From: Methanoculleus sp. UBA208
GTDB taxonomy: Archaea > Halobacteriota > Methanomicrobia > Methanomicrobiales > Methanoculleaceae
Reading direction: 5' to 3'
DNA: 35,277 nucleotides
NCBI RefSeq assembly: GCF_002498065.1
Contig: NZ_DAFZ01000004.1
Location: 1-35,277, forward strand
Part shown: positions 1-7,484 of the stretch, in pieces
How positions within the stretch are numbered: position 1 is the first letter of the stretch
Layout: every line of letters starts with the position of its first letter
Notes under the pieces: model-generated
The model's input: the letters and a program-made list of their open reading frames with translations, nothing else
Told to the model about the DNA's origin: nothing
Databases searched by the model: none
Program-made: the position numbers and the translations under genes

Positions 1-1043
1 ACCGCGAGCTTGCGCGTCAGGTTGCGGTCGTTCCGCAGGAGATCTCGATCGGCTTTGATTATACGGTGCGCGACATCGTCACGATGGGGAGACATCCCTA
101 CATAGGAAGGCTTGCTTCCGAGACACCCCGGGATGTGGAGATCTGCGACCATGCTATGCATCTTGCAAACGTCGCGCACCTCGCCGGTATGTCGGTGCAC
201 GAAATCAGCGGCGGAGAACGCCAGCGGGTGCTCATAGCGCGGGCGCTCGCGCAGGAGCCGAAGATCCTGCTGCTGGATGAAGCAACTTCAAACCTTGATG
301 TCAGCCACCAGGTCGAGATCCTCAACATCATCAGGGGCCTTACCGGGAAGATCACGGTGGTAAGCGTCTTTCACGACCTGAACCTGGCTGCATACTACTG
401 CGACAGGCTCCTGCTCCTGAAAGACGGGAAGGTCTACACTGCAGGGTCACCCGAAGAGGTCCTGACCTACGAAAACATCCAGGCGATCTTTCAGCTGGAG
501 ACCCTCGTCAAACTACACCCGCTGACGGGGAAACCGTATGTTCTGCCGATGTATACGCACCAGTCAAGTGTGGGGACGAACCGCCGGGTGCATGTCGTCT
601 GCGGCGGCGGGACGGGGTCCGACATCCTCCAGCTGCTCCATGCCGCGGGTTTTACGGTCACCTGCGGTATCTTAAACGTCCTGGATACGGATTACGGGAC
701 GGCCATGCGCTTAGGTCTTTCCTGCGTTGCAGAACCCCCGTTTCACGGCATCACCCCCGGATCGCTCTCGGACCTCCGGGAGTGCCTGGACGACGCAGAC
801 GCCGTCGTCGTTACGGCAATGCCGATCGGCAGGGGGAACCTCGACAACCTCCGGGTGCTACTCGACTACCGGACAACACCTATAATCTTCTACGCAAGAG
901 ACCACGGCACCCGGATGGAGGACTATACCGGAGGGGAGGCGGGCGCGGTGCTGACCGAACTGGAGACGCGCGGGGCTCTCCGGGTCGAGGGGGCGGAGGA
1001 ACTCCTTGCCCGCCTCTCGCGGGACGGCTCCGATAGCGGGTGA
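1..1043 (+). CDS. btuD: ABC importer ATP-binding protein, BtuD/FepC type (5' truncated)
   Basis: Energises a binding-protein-dependent importer for cobalamin or a ferric chelate. The reading frame is already open at base 3, so the gene starts outside the window and the Walker A motif is missing. Visible in order: Q-loop (VAVVPQE, about nt 24-44), signature ISGGERQRV (about nt 204-230), Walker B ILLLDEATSNLD (about nt 267-302) and switch His in VFHD (about nt 370). After the ATPase core, from about nt 580, comes a domain of about 150 residues beginning with a glycine-rich CGGGTGSD stretch, with a Rossmann-like alternation of hydrophobic segments. Such C-terminal extensions are known on archaeal BtuD-type ATPases. 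The gene is followed by a substrate-binding protein on the same strand, so the permease (btuC-like) gene probably lies upstream. Cobalamin versus siderophore cannot be decided from sequence alone. Confidence 0.88.
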   Translation, partial: RELARQVAVVPQEISIGFDYTVRDIVTMGRHPYIGRLASETPRDVEICDHAMHLANVAHLAGMSVHEISGGERQRVLIARALAQEPKILLLDEATSNLDVSHQVEILNIIRGLTGKITVVSVFHDLNLAAYYCDRLLLLKDGKVYTAGSPEEVLTYENIQAIFQLETLVKLHPLTGKPYVLPMYTHQSSVGTNRRVHVVCGGGTGSDILQLLHAAGFTVTCGILNVLDTDYGTAMRLGLSCVAEPPFHGITPGSLSDLRECLDDADAVVVTAMPIGRGNLDNLRVLLDYRTTPIIFYARDHGTRMEDYTGGEAGAVLTELETRGALRVEGAEELLARLSRDGSDSG

Positions 1044-1090
1044 CCCCCGCGCTCTCGCCCGGAGGGTTAAACCCGGCAAACGCCACGGTG

Positions 1091-1134
1091 CCGTAACGCA
1101 CTGTCAATGTGTAAACTGTTATTACCGTAACGCA
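1091..1134. repeat. 10-bp direct repeat upstream of btuF-like gene
   Basis: The decamer CCGTAACGCA occurs at 1091-1100 and again at 1125-1134, 34 bp apart (about three helical turns), just upstream of the receptor gene start at 1150. The stretch between them is AT-richer than its surroundings. This spacing suits a regulator binding on one DNA face, but this is inference. Confidence 0.4.
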
Positions 1135-1149
1135 AGCGTACCTATAGTA

Positions 1150-2187
1150 ATGCGAACCACGCGCCCGATACTCTCCGTTTTGTCGATCATCGCGCTCCTT
1201 CTGCTCGCCGGTACGGCAGGCGCGACACCCGCAACGGCGGGTGAGGCCGGACGATGCGTGACGGTGACCGACGATCTCGGAGAGACCGTCGTCATCCGGG
1301 GAACACCGCAGCGGATCGTCTCGCTCTCACCCTCGAACACCGAGATCCTGTATGCCCTGGGCCTTGAGGACCGGATCGTCGGCGTCACCGACTACTGTGA
1401 CTATCCGCCGGCGGCTGCCGACAAACCGAAAGTCGGCGGATACAGCAGCACCAATATCGAGAAGGTGATCGCGGCGGAACCGGACCTGATCTTCGCCTCA
1501 CGCAACACCGGAGAAGTTGCCGACCGCCTGCGGAACCTCGGGATGACCGTCGTCTCCCTCGACCCGCAGACGGTCGACGGCGTCCTGCGGGACATCGAAC
1601 TTGTCGGAACGGCGACCGGGCAGGAAGAGCAGGCGTCGGTGTGCATCGAGGAACTCCGGAAGCGCCTCCAGGTAGTGACCGAAAAGGTGGAGAACCTGGC
1701 CGAACGGCCATCCGTCGCGCATATCGTCTGGTACGACCCGATCCGGGTCAGCGGCCGGGGCACGTTCCAGGACGAGGTGATCCGGATGGCCGGGGGGACC
1801 AACGCATTCGGTGCGGTCGAGGCATGGAGCATCGTCAGCCTTGAAGAGTTCATCACCACGGACCCCGATTACATCCTGGTCAGTTCGGGCACCGGCATGA
1901 GCAGGGACGGGTACGATGCCATCTACGATTACATCATGAACGAGCCCCGCCTGCAGGGACTCGATGCGGTCAGGAACGGCCGTGTTTACGTCATTGACTC
2001 CGACATCGTCAGCCGTGGGAGCCCGCGGATCGTGGATGCGCTGGAAGAGGTGGCACGAGACCTCCACCCGGACGTCTTCGGGCCAAACGCCCCGAAGGCA
2101 ACGGAGGCGGTCAAATCGCCAGGTTTCGGCGTGGTCCCGCTCATCTGCGCCCTCTTCACCGTATTTCTGGTCCGGAGGAAGAGGTAG
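1150..2187 (+). CDS. btuF: ABC transporter substrate-binding protein, BtuF type
   Basis: Extracellular receptor that captures the substrate (cobalamin or an iron complex) for the importer encoded upstream. With the ATG at 1150 the protein has 345 residues. It starts with MRTTRP and a hydrophobic signal segment ending near residue 25. This start is preferred over an open frame extending to 1006, because that extension overlaps the upstream gene and would bury the signal peptide. The TroA/BtuF-type binding fold covers about residues 30-310 (for example RIVSLSPSNTEILYALG, with the typical VGVTDYCDYPP segment after it). The C-terminus has a PGFG motif, a hydrophobic stretch and RRKR, the layout of archaeal PGF-CTERM anchors processed by archaeosortase. 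A T-rich terminator follows. No strong Shine-Dalgarno sequence is visible. Confidence 0.88.
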   Translation: MRTTRPILSVLSIIALLLLAGTAGATPATAGEAGRCVTVTDDLGETVVIRGTPQRIVSLSPSNTEILYALGLEDRIVGVTDYCDYPPAAADKPKVGGYSSTNIEKVIAAEPDLIFASRNTGEVADRLRNLGMTVVSLDPQTVDGVLRDIELVGTATGQEEQASVCIEELRKRLQVVTEKVENLAERPSVAHIVWYDPIRVSGRGTFQDEVIRMAGGTNAFGAVEAWSIVSLEEFITTDPDYILVSSGTGMSRDGYDAIYDYIMNEPRLQGLDAVRNGRVYVIDSDIVSRGSPRIVDALEEVARDLHPDVFGPNAPKATEAVKSPGFGVVPLICALFTVFLVRRKR

Positions 2188-2204
2188 AGCCGGTGCCGTG
2201 CAGA

Positions 2205-2224
2205 ATGCGGCAGAACTTTTTTTG
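2205..2224 (+). terminator. T-run terminator after btuF-like gene
   Basis: Seven T residues (2217-2223) follow a GC-rich stretch about 30 bp past the stop codon. Archaeal intrinsic termination relies on such T-tracts. It lies in the short gap between two convergent genes. Confidence 0.5.
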
Positions 2225-2258
2225 AAACGAGGACGCCCACCCCGGCCGCGGCATCCCC

Positions 2259-2663
2259 TCAGGGGCCGGCGGACCGCCCGATCAGCCGCTCCACCGCCTC
2301 TCTGAACTCGCAAAACTGCTTCGAGACCTCCGGCCCGGAGGAGCCCGGGTAGGCGTTTGCCCCCCGCGAGACGATGCTTTTTCCGTCCAGCTCCGTCCGC
2401 AGGTGCCAGTAGGTAACGTCGCAGCAGGAGTGGGCGGAGACGTACTCCGGCTCCCACTCCCGGACACCGAGCCGGTCGACAGCCTCCCGGAACCGCGCCC
2501 ATTCCTCCCCCGTGGGCCACGCCTCCATCACCACACCGGAATAGCCGCCGGCACTCGCCCACTCGTAGAGGAGCCGGCCGTCCGCGAGCCTGACGTAGAG
2601 GGACGGGCCGACGCTTCCGCCCAGGTAGAACTCGAACGCCGTTGGAGGTACACCGTCGCACAT
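2259..2663 (-). CDS. Unknown protein in the ECF transporter operon
   Basis: A 134-residue protein I do not recognise. It begins 6 bp after the stop of the ECF T-component gene on the same strand, so it is probably cotranscribed with the transporter. It is a soluble-looking, Trp- and Tyr-rich protein without a signal peptide or membrane segment. It contains an HSCCDVTYWHLR stretch near residues 78-89 and another Cys near the C-terminus. The segments EEWARFREAVDRLGV and KQFCEFREAVERLIG look like two related amphipathic helices, suggesting an internal duplication or paired helices. No function is assigned. No good Shine-Dalgarno sequence is visible before the ATG, which would fit translational coupling. 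A 387-residue open frame overlapping it is a codon-bias shadow. Confidence 0.65.
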   Translation of the reverse strand: MCDGVPPTAFEFYLGGSVGPSLYVRLADGRLLYEWASAGGYSGVVMEAWPTGEEWARFREAVDRLGVREWEPEYVSAHSCCDVTYWHLRTELDGKSIVSRGANAYPGSSGPEVSKQFCEFREAVERLIGRSAGP

Positions 2664-2669
2664 ACCAGG

Positions 2670-3455
2670 CTATACGATCAGCACGGCCAAATACCCTGCG
2701 ACCAGAAGGCCCATACAGCAGATCCCGGCGACGTCGGCCCTGCCCGGGGCGAGGTCCCGCATCGGCGTCCTCCTGCCGGAGCGGTACCCCCTCAGATTGA
2801 TTGTCAGTCCGAGAACCGTGGCCTTCCCGAGAGAGTTCGAGACCAGCGGGATGATGATGGGAAAGAGGCCTCTTATCTTCCCGGCAAGGCCTTTTCCGGG
2901 GTTATAGGCACGGGCAAGCTGCGCTTCGTGGATCCGCTTCCCCTCAAGCTGCAGGCTCGGGATGAACCGGAGCGCAATCAGGAACATGAGCGTGTAGTCT
3001 ACAGGCATCCTGAGACGGTCCATGACGTGGACGAGGTCGCACGGCTGGGTGGATATGACCAGGAGCTGGAACGCAAAGATCATCGCGGCGAAGCGAAGCG
3101 ACATCGCGAGCGCAAGGTCGATCGCCCCGGCAGTGACGGGGAAAGCCCCGCCGATGACCGGGACCGACGGCGGAACCAGGTAGCAGAGGATATCCCCGCT
3201 CCTGATGGTGAGGATGGTGAGGGCGAGCAGGCTCACCGCGAGCGAGATCAGCAGGGGTACCTGGCGAAGGAGGTCGCGGGCGAGCCCCCCTGCTACCGCC
3301 GCGGCTACGACCGCACCGGCAAGGAGCGCGAGCATTACGGTATTGCTCGTCAGCACCGCAAGGGCCACGACAACGGCTGCAAAGATCAGTTTGGTGAGCG
3401 GGTGGAGGCGGTGAAAGGCGCTCTCCCGGGTGACGTACTGCATAATCTCGGACAT
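2670..3455 (-). CDS. ecfT: ECF transporter T component (EcfT)
   Basis: Membrane scaffold of an energy-coupling factor importer, linking the two ATPase domains to the substrate-binding S component. The protein has 261 residues. It has hydrophobic segments around residues 22-60, 66-85, 110-135, 190-205 and 240-260, and two cytoplasmic coupling motifs typical of EcfT: an ARA-type one in EAQLARAYNPG and an LRGYRSG one near residue 225. The start ATG at 3455 has an excellent Shine-Dalgarno sequence (GAGGAGG, four bases before the ATG). The first 70 bp overlap the end of the ATPase gene. It belongs to the S-A-T operon read leftwards from about 5640. Confidence 0.9.
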   Translation of the reverse strand: MSEIMQYVTRESAFHRLHPLTKLIFAAVVVALAVLTSNTVMLALLAGAVVAAAVAGGLARDLLRQVPLLISLAVSLLALTILTIRSGDILCYLVPPSVPVIGGAFPVTAGAIDLALAMSLRFAAMIFAFQLLVISTQPCDLVHVMDRLRMPVDYTLMFLIALRFIPSLQLEGKRIHEAQLARAYNPGKGLAGKIRGLFPIIIPLVSNSLGKATVLGLTINLRGYRSGRRTPMRDLAPGRADVAGICCMGLLVAGYLAVLIV

Positions 3456-4906
3456 GGTTCCTCCTCACAAGTTCTTCCGTCATAGACGATTCTTCCCTGC
3501 TCCATCCTGACGATACGATCCGCATACTCCTCTCCGAGGAGCATATCGTGCGTCACCATGACGATCGCATGCCCGTCCTGCCGCAGGCGGCCGAGAATCT
3601 CCATGACCCTTCCCGACTCGCGGGCATCGAGCCCGGTCGTAGGTTCGTCGAGCACGATCACGTTCGGTTTCATGGCGATAACGCAGGCGATGGCCAGGCG
3701 TTGCCGCTCGCCCCGCGAGAGCGAACGCGGGTAGGCCGCCTTCCGGTGAAGGAGGCCGACCTCGCGAAGGGCCGCGTCGACCGGCTGCCCCGTGTCGCCG
3801 GAACCGATGTTTTTCAGGCCGAATGCCACTTCGTCCTCCACGGTCTCTGCAAACAGCATGGTATCCGGGTTCTGGAATACGAGCCCCACGTGGCGCGCGA
3901 GCTCCGCTATCGGGACGGTCGCGGCGTCGAGCCCATCGACGGTGACGGTGCCTTCGGTGGGGCGGAGCAGTCCGTTGAAGTGCTTGACGAGCGTCGTCTT
4001 CCCGGATCCGTTCTCCCCGACCACGGCCACGATCTCGCCGGGAGCAACCTCGAGGTCGAGACCTCCGACGGCCGCAACGCCGTCGTAGCGGTGGACAAGC
4101 CCCCGGACCGATATGACGGGTGGCGCCTCGCTTCGCGGGGCTGCCGCCGGTGCGGGCGGATGAGCGCCGCCGCCCGCCGGGTGCCCGGGGAGGCCGTCCT
4201 GCAGCATCTGCGCCGGGGACCCCTCCGCAACGATCGCTCCGTCCTCGACGACGACCATCCTGTCCGCGATGGCGGCGAGCTCGCCGAGTTTCTGCTCGAC
4301 GATGAGCACGGTCGTACCTTCGTCCGAAAGCCGGCGCAGGAGGGTGGATACCGCGTGGGTCGCCTCCGTATCCAGCTCGGCGGTAGGTTCGTCGAGGATC
4401 AGGATCTCCGTTCCAAGAGCAAGGGTTGCGGCGATGGCGACCCGCTGCTTCTGTCCCCCGGAGAGGGTGTGCGGGGCCCGGTCCGCAAGGTCGGCGATCC
4501 CGGTCGCCTCCATCACCCGGCGGTGCCTCTGCCGCATCTCTTCATGGGAGATCCCGAGATTCTCAAGCCCCGAGGCCACCTCCTCCTCGACGGTCGTGAA
4601 GATGAGCTGGGCGTCGGCATCATCGAAGACCACGCCGACGTGCCTCCCGATCTCGGCCATGCTCCGGTAGTCCCGGACGCTTTTGCCGAGGACGGCGATC
4701 TCGCCCTCGAGCGTGCCGCCGTATTCGTGGTGGAGGATGCCGGACGCCGCAAGGCAGAGGGTCGTCTTCCCGGCCCCGGTAGGGCCGGTGACGAAGACGA
4801 TCTCCCCCCTCCCGAGAGCAAGGTCGATCCCGTCGAGTGCCGGCGTCCCGGACCCGGGGTAGGTGTAGGAGACGCCCTCGAGAGAGAGGGCGGTCTTACG
4901 ACTCAT
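3386..4906 (-). CDS. ecfA: ECF transporter fused double ATPase
   Basis: Two ABC ATPase domains fused in one 506-residue chain, replacing the usual EcfA1/EcfA2 pair. Domain 1 (about residues 5-230): Walker A GPTGAGKTT, signature LSGGQKQRV, Walker B ILILDEPTAELD. A Pro/Ala/Gly-rich linker follows (about 235-270). Domain 2 (about 272-485): Walker A GENGSGKTT, signature LSRGERQRL, Walker B VIVLDEPTTGLD, then VMVTHD. The second signature has Arg in place of the second Gly-region residue (LSRGE), which is tolerated in this family. The last 23 codons run into the ecfT gene in another frame and give a low-complexity tail, so the functional protein probably ends near GRIVYDGRTCEEEP. The start overlaps the S-component gene by 11 bp. 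Confidence 0.92.
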   Translation of the reverse strand: MSRKTALSLEGVSYTYPGSGTPALDGIDLALGRGEIVFVTGPTGAGKTTLCLAASGILHHEYGGTLEGEIAVLGKSVRDYRSMAEIGRHVGVVFDDADAQLIFTTVEEEVASGLENLGISHEEMRQRHRRVMEATGIADLADRAPHTLSGGQKQRVAIAATLALGTEILILDEPTAELDTEATHAVSTLLRRLSDEGTTVLIVEQKLGELAAIADRMVVVEDGAIVAEGSPAQMLQDGLPGHPAGGGAHPPAPAAAPRSEAPPVISVRGLVHRYDGVAAVGGLDLEVAPGEIVAVVGENGSGKTTLVKHFNGLLRPTEGTVTVDGLDAATVPIAELARHVGLVFQNPDTMLFAETVEDEVAFGLKNIGSGDTGQPVDAALREVGLLHRKAAYPRSLSRGERQRLAIACVIAMKPNVIVLDEPTTGLDARESGRVMEILGRLRQDGHAIVMVTHDMLLGEEYADRIVRMEQGRIVYDGRTCEEEPCPRLCSTSPGRAPFTASTRSPN

Positions 4907-5462
4907 CCGCCGGCCTCACTTCCCGTGCCGGTGCCTTCTCTCGGGTCCCCCGCATCAGCGCCCGTGATGCCGGCACCTCGAGCGCCTGCGCGACGACGGC
5001 GTTGACCGCCGCCGTAATCAGGACGATCGGCACGGTGACCGCGAGGAACGCCTCGAGGGTCCCGAACCTGCCGAGGACGGTCGGGGCCACGGCGATGATG
5101 GCGATGAGGATGAAGGAGAACCCGCTCGCGAATGTGGCCAGAAGCGTCGTCATCGCCGGGGCGAGAACGAACCGGTCTCTCAGCACCAGGTAGGTCGCAA
5201 GACAGACGACCGCACCGATGGGTTCGCTGACGAGGTTTGCGGGCGGGAAGATCGAGTGGCTGAGAAGGGCACAGACGACGCCGGCCACAACGCCGATCCC
5301 GAGCGCCTCACGGAACGTGGGCACGATGAGGATGATGGCGAGGCTGTAGAAGGCAATCACAAGGTTCGATACGATGGGGCCGGGGATCAGGAGGGACATG
5401 TACCTGATGATGGCCCCTATGGCAAGGAGTATGCCGACGATTGCAATATCTCTCGATTTCAT
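4896..5462 (-). CDS. ECF transporter S component, substrate unknown
   Basis: Membrane protein that binds the vitamin or metal substrate for the adjacent ATPase and T component. With the ATG at 5462 (MKSRDIAIVG) it has 188 residues and about five to six hydrophobic segments, the usual size of S components. The frame stays open to a TTG at 5630, but that part is Arg/Pro-rich and unlike a membrane protein, so the shorter form is preferred. A weak TATA-like element (5502-5508) lies upstream of this start. Residues such as SHSIFPPANLVSEPIG sit between helices. I cannot assign a substrate: no BioY, ThiT or CbiM hallmark is evident. The gene overlaps the ATPase gene by 11 bp. Confidence 0.8.
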   Translation of the reverse strand: MKSRDIAIVGILLAIGAIIRYMSLLIPGPIVSNLVIAFYSLAIILIVPTFREALGIGVVAGVVCALLSHSIFPPANLVSEPIGAVVCLATYLVLRDRFVLAPAMTTLLATFASGFSFILIAIIAVAPTVLGRFGTLEAFLAVTVPIVLITAAVNAVVAQALEVPASRALMRGTREKAPAREVRPADES

Positions 5463-5613
5463 GGTATCGGTTAGTATGGGATTCAACAAACGATCGGATA
5501 GGATATATGCGGCGATCAGTGCTGACGCCAGCGTGGCTGAGAACGTGGCCGGACGGGTCCTCCAGGGGCATTCCCGGGGGCGGCGGACGGGGCGGAAGGC
5601 CCCGGTAACATGC

Positions 5614-5639
5614 TGCACATTGTTGTACAAAATAGTGCA
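5614..5639. promoter_or_regulatory. 26-bp operator-like dyad upstream of the ECF operon
   Basis: The sequence has outer arms TGCAC and GTGCA and a perfect central palindrome TTGTACAA. Ten of 13 base pairs are symmetric. A TATA-like element lies on its upstream side for the minus strand (5645-5657), which puts the dyad at the expected transcription start. This is the classical position for a repressor site. The regulator is unknown. Confidence 0.55.
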
Positions 5640-5644
5640 CTCGT

Positions 5645-5657
5645 GAATATATATTTT
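5645..5657 (-). promoter_or_regulatory. TATA-like element of the ECF operon promoter
   Basis: On the minus strand the sequence reads AAAATATATATTC, the only strongly AT-rich stretch between the surface-protein stop (5681) and the ECF S-component gene. The transcript would start around 5622 and have a leader of about 160 nt before the ATG at 5462. Confidence 0.5.
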
Positions 5658-5680
5658 CCGGGAGAGTGCTCCCGGAAAGG

Positions 5681-6250
5681 TTACCTCCGCAAGAGCAGGA
5701 GCGCCGCAGCAAGCACCGCACCGGCCGTCGTGAGGACGGCGGCGGCAGGAGCCGCTGTCGTCGGCGTAACCGGAGGTGTGGCCGTCGGTGTGGCCGGGGT
5801 CTCCGGTTCCGTCGGTGCCGCGGTGGTCACAGCAGCGGTCGGCGTCGCAGGGGTTCCCGGGGGTCTCCCGAGGGTGACGGGAATTGCCGTGTAGGCGTGG
5901 CCGGAGAGGTCCGACCGGTCGACGGGTGCTTCCACGGCGTAAACGGTGTAGGTCCCGGGATCGAGCCCGGCTTCACCCGTCCTCCAGCGGTAGGTCCAGC
6001 GGTCGTCGGCACCGACCGTCGCCGTCGTGAAACTCTCCGGGTCCCCGGACAGGACGGGTGTCTGCGGGTCTTCGAGCCGCCCGCCGTTGACGGGGAGGTT
6101 CGGGCCGGTCACGAAGAGATAGACGGTGTCGCTCCCCGTGCTCGTCCCTCCGAGCGTCACCTCGCTCCCCGGGTACACCGTGACGGCAGAAGCGGCCGGA
6201 GCAATGACGAGCGCGAAGACGCACGCGAATATCAGGGTTCGATCAGGCAT
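5681..6250 (-). CDS. S-layer-like surface protein, membrane anchored
   Basis: A 189-residue exported protein. The start ATG at 6250 (MPDRTLIFACVFALV) gives a clean signal peptide ending around AAPAASA; the open frame further upstream is not protein-like. The mature part (about residues 25-130) begins VYPGSEVTLGGTSTGSDTVY and has the GPNLPVNGGRLEDP and LDPGTYTVYAVEAP segments seen in the repeat domain of Methanomicrobiales S-layer glycoproteins. Next come a Thr/Pro/Ala-rich stretch of about 45 residues (likely O-glycosylated stalk) and a C-terminal hydrophobic anchor ending LLLLRR. It is much shorter than true S-layer proteins, with one domain only, so it may be an accessory cell-surface protein. 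It lies 49 bp after the HDAC-family gene on the same strand. Confidence 0.75.
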   Translation of the reverse strand: MPDRTLIFACVFALVIAPAASAVTVYPGSEVTLGGTSTGSDTVYLFVTGPNLPVNGGRLEDPQTPVLSGDPESFTTATVGADDRWTYRWRTGEAGLDPGTYTVYAVEAPVDRSDLSGHAYTAIPVTLGRPPGTPATPTAAVTTAAPTEPETPATPTATPPVTPTTAAPAAAVLTTAGAVLAAALLLLRR

Positions 6251-6299
6251 ACGGTTCACCGTCCCCGGGTCAACCCGGGAGATGATGAACCTGATCCCG

Positions 6300-7292
6300 T
6301 CACAGCGGGACGGCACGCCTGCCGCCGGCATACGCCTCCACGAGCAGCCGGGTGCTCGCCTTCGCCTCTTCGGCGCCGGGAACGGGGCGCACTCCGTCGA
6401 GGGCGGCAACGATCGCTCCGACGGCTTTTGCATGCGACCGGCCGTAACCCCCTTCGAGCACGAGGGCGAGAGCCGCAGGACCCGCGTCCGCCAGCATCCC
6501 GGTCAGGACTCCGAAATCTTCGGGCTGAAGCTGCATCAAGCCGAGCGGATCGTCAAATAGCGTATCCTGGCCTGCCGAGACCACCACGAGGTCCGGCCTG
6601 AACCGCCGGAGCGCCGGGATGAAGACCTCCTCAAAGACCAGGGCATAATCGGCACCGGTCGAGCCTGCGGCAAGCGGGGCGTTGACGGTATACCCGAAGC
6701 CCGGGCCGGCTCCCCGCTCCTCCGGCCAGCCGGTCCCGGGAAAGATCCCCGCCAGGTGGACCGAGCAGTAGAGCACCCGGTCCGAGGTGTAGAACGTCGC
6801 CTGCGTTCCGTTACCGTGGTGCAGGTCCCAGTCCACGATCGCCACCCGGTCGACCTCGCCAAGCGCCCGGGCCACCGCAACGGCAACGTTGTTGAAGAGA
6901 CAGAACCCCATGGCCCGGTCCGGCGCGGCGTGGTGCCCCGGAGGACGGACCAGGGCGAAACAGTGCTCGCCGTCGAGCGCCCGCTCCACCGCCTGCCATG
7001 CGGCCCCCGCCGCGTACAGGGCCGCATCAAACGACTGCCGGGTGACGTAGGTATCGGGGTCGAGGTAGCAGGCCCGGCCGGGGGGGCACTCGCTGCAGAA
7101 TGAGCGGATTACCTCGATGTGCCGGTTCGTGTGCACCCGCGCCAGGTCTTTTAGTGTTGCCCGTTCGGGAGCAAGGCGGCGGGCGTCGGGCGGCACCCCG
7201 GCGAGGGCGGCCTCGAGGCGTGCCTGCGACTCGGGGTGGCCGCGATGGTCGTGGGCCGAAAAGACATCTCCCGTCACGACCGAGTACGGCAT
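6300..7292 (-). CDS. Histone deacetylase family / acetylpolyamine amidohydrolase
   Basis: Zinc hydrolase that removes acetyl groups from lysine or polyamine amides. The ATG at 7292 (MPYSVVTGDV) gives 330 residues. Family residues are all visible: paired His in RPPGHHA (H120, H121), metal ligands in DWDLHHGNG (D156, H158), a third Asp in SAGQDTLFDDPL (D243) and the catalytic Tyr in LEGGYG (Y283). The N-terminal VFSAHDHRGHPESQARLEAAL matches the family's HPE motif. No signal peptide is present, so it is cytoplasmic. The substrate in archaea could be acetylated chromatin proteins such as Alba or histones, or acetylpolyamines; sequence alone does not decide. No Shine-Dalgarno sequence is seen, and a TATA-like element about 30 bp upstream suggests a leaderless mRNA. 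Confidence 0.9.
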   Translation of the reverse strand: MPYSVVTGDVFSAHDHRGHPESQARLEAALAGVPPDARRLAPERATLKDLARVHTNRHIEVIRSFCSECPPGRACYLDPDTYVTRQSFDAALYAAGAAWQAVERALDGEHCFALVRPPGHHAAPDRAMGFCLFNNVAVAVARALGEVDRVAIVDWDLHHGNGTQATFYTSDRVLYCSVHLAGIFPGTGWPEERGAGPGFGYTVNAPLAAGSTGADYALVFEEVFIPALRRFRPDLVVVSAGQDTLFDDPLGLMQLQPEDFGVLTGMLADAGPAALALVLEGGYGRSHAKAVGAIVAALDGVRPVPGAEEAKASTRLLVEAYAGGRRAVPL

Positions 7293-7317
7293 TGTGATCG
7301 TTGGTGGGTTGGCGGCG

Positions 7318-7328
7318 CGGGATATGAA
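7318..7328 (-). promoter_or_regulatory. TATA-like element of the HDAC-family gene
   Basis: The minus strand reads TTCATATCC about 30 bp before the ATG at 7292. The predicted start of transcription is at or just before the ATG, which explains the absent Shine-Dalgarno sequence. Confidence 0.35.
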
Positions 7329-7484
7329 TCTTCTCTGCCGGACAGGGAGCAGGTCCACCGGCAGAAAGTATTTGAAGAGCGAGATGAAATCATCGACTGA
7401 GAAGACGGAACCCGGGGCGCTTACAGGAAAAGAGAGGCGCCGCCGGGGAGCAGAACGATACCGCACACAAATTGGAGGAGTAAC

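Noticed and set aside
1498..2661. 387-codon open frame on the minus strand
   Set aside because: It covers the btuF-like gene in reverse and the small unknown gene in another frame; Arg/Pro/Gly-rich composition and no ribosome-binding site. A high-GC shadow.
2403..5005. Long plus-strand frames (360 and 485 codons) opposite the ECF genes
   Set aside because: Antisense of clear ecfT and ecfA coding sequence with all family motifs on the minus strand; caused by GC-biased third positions.
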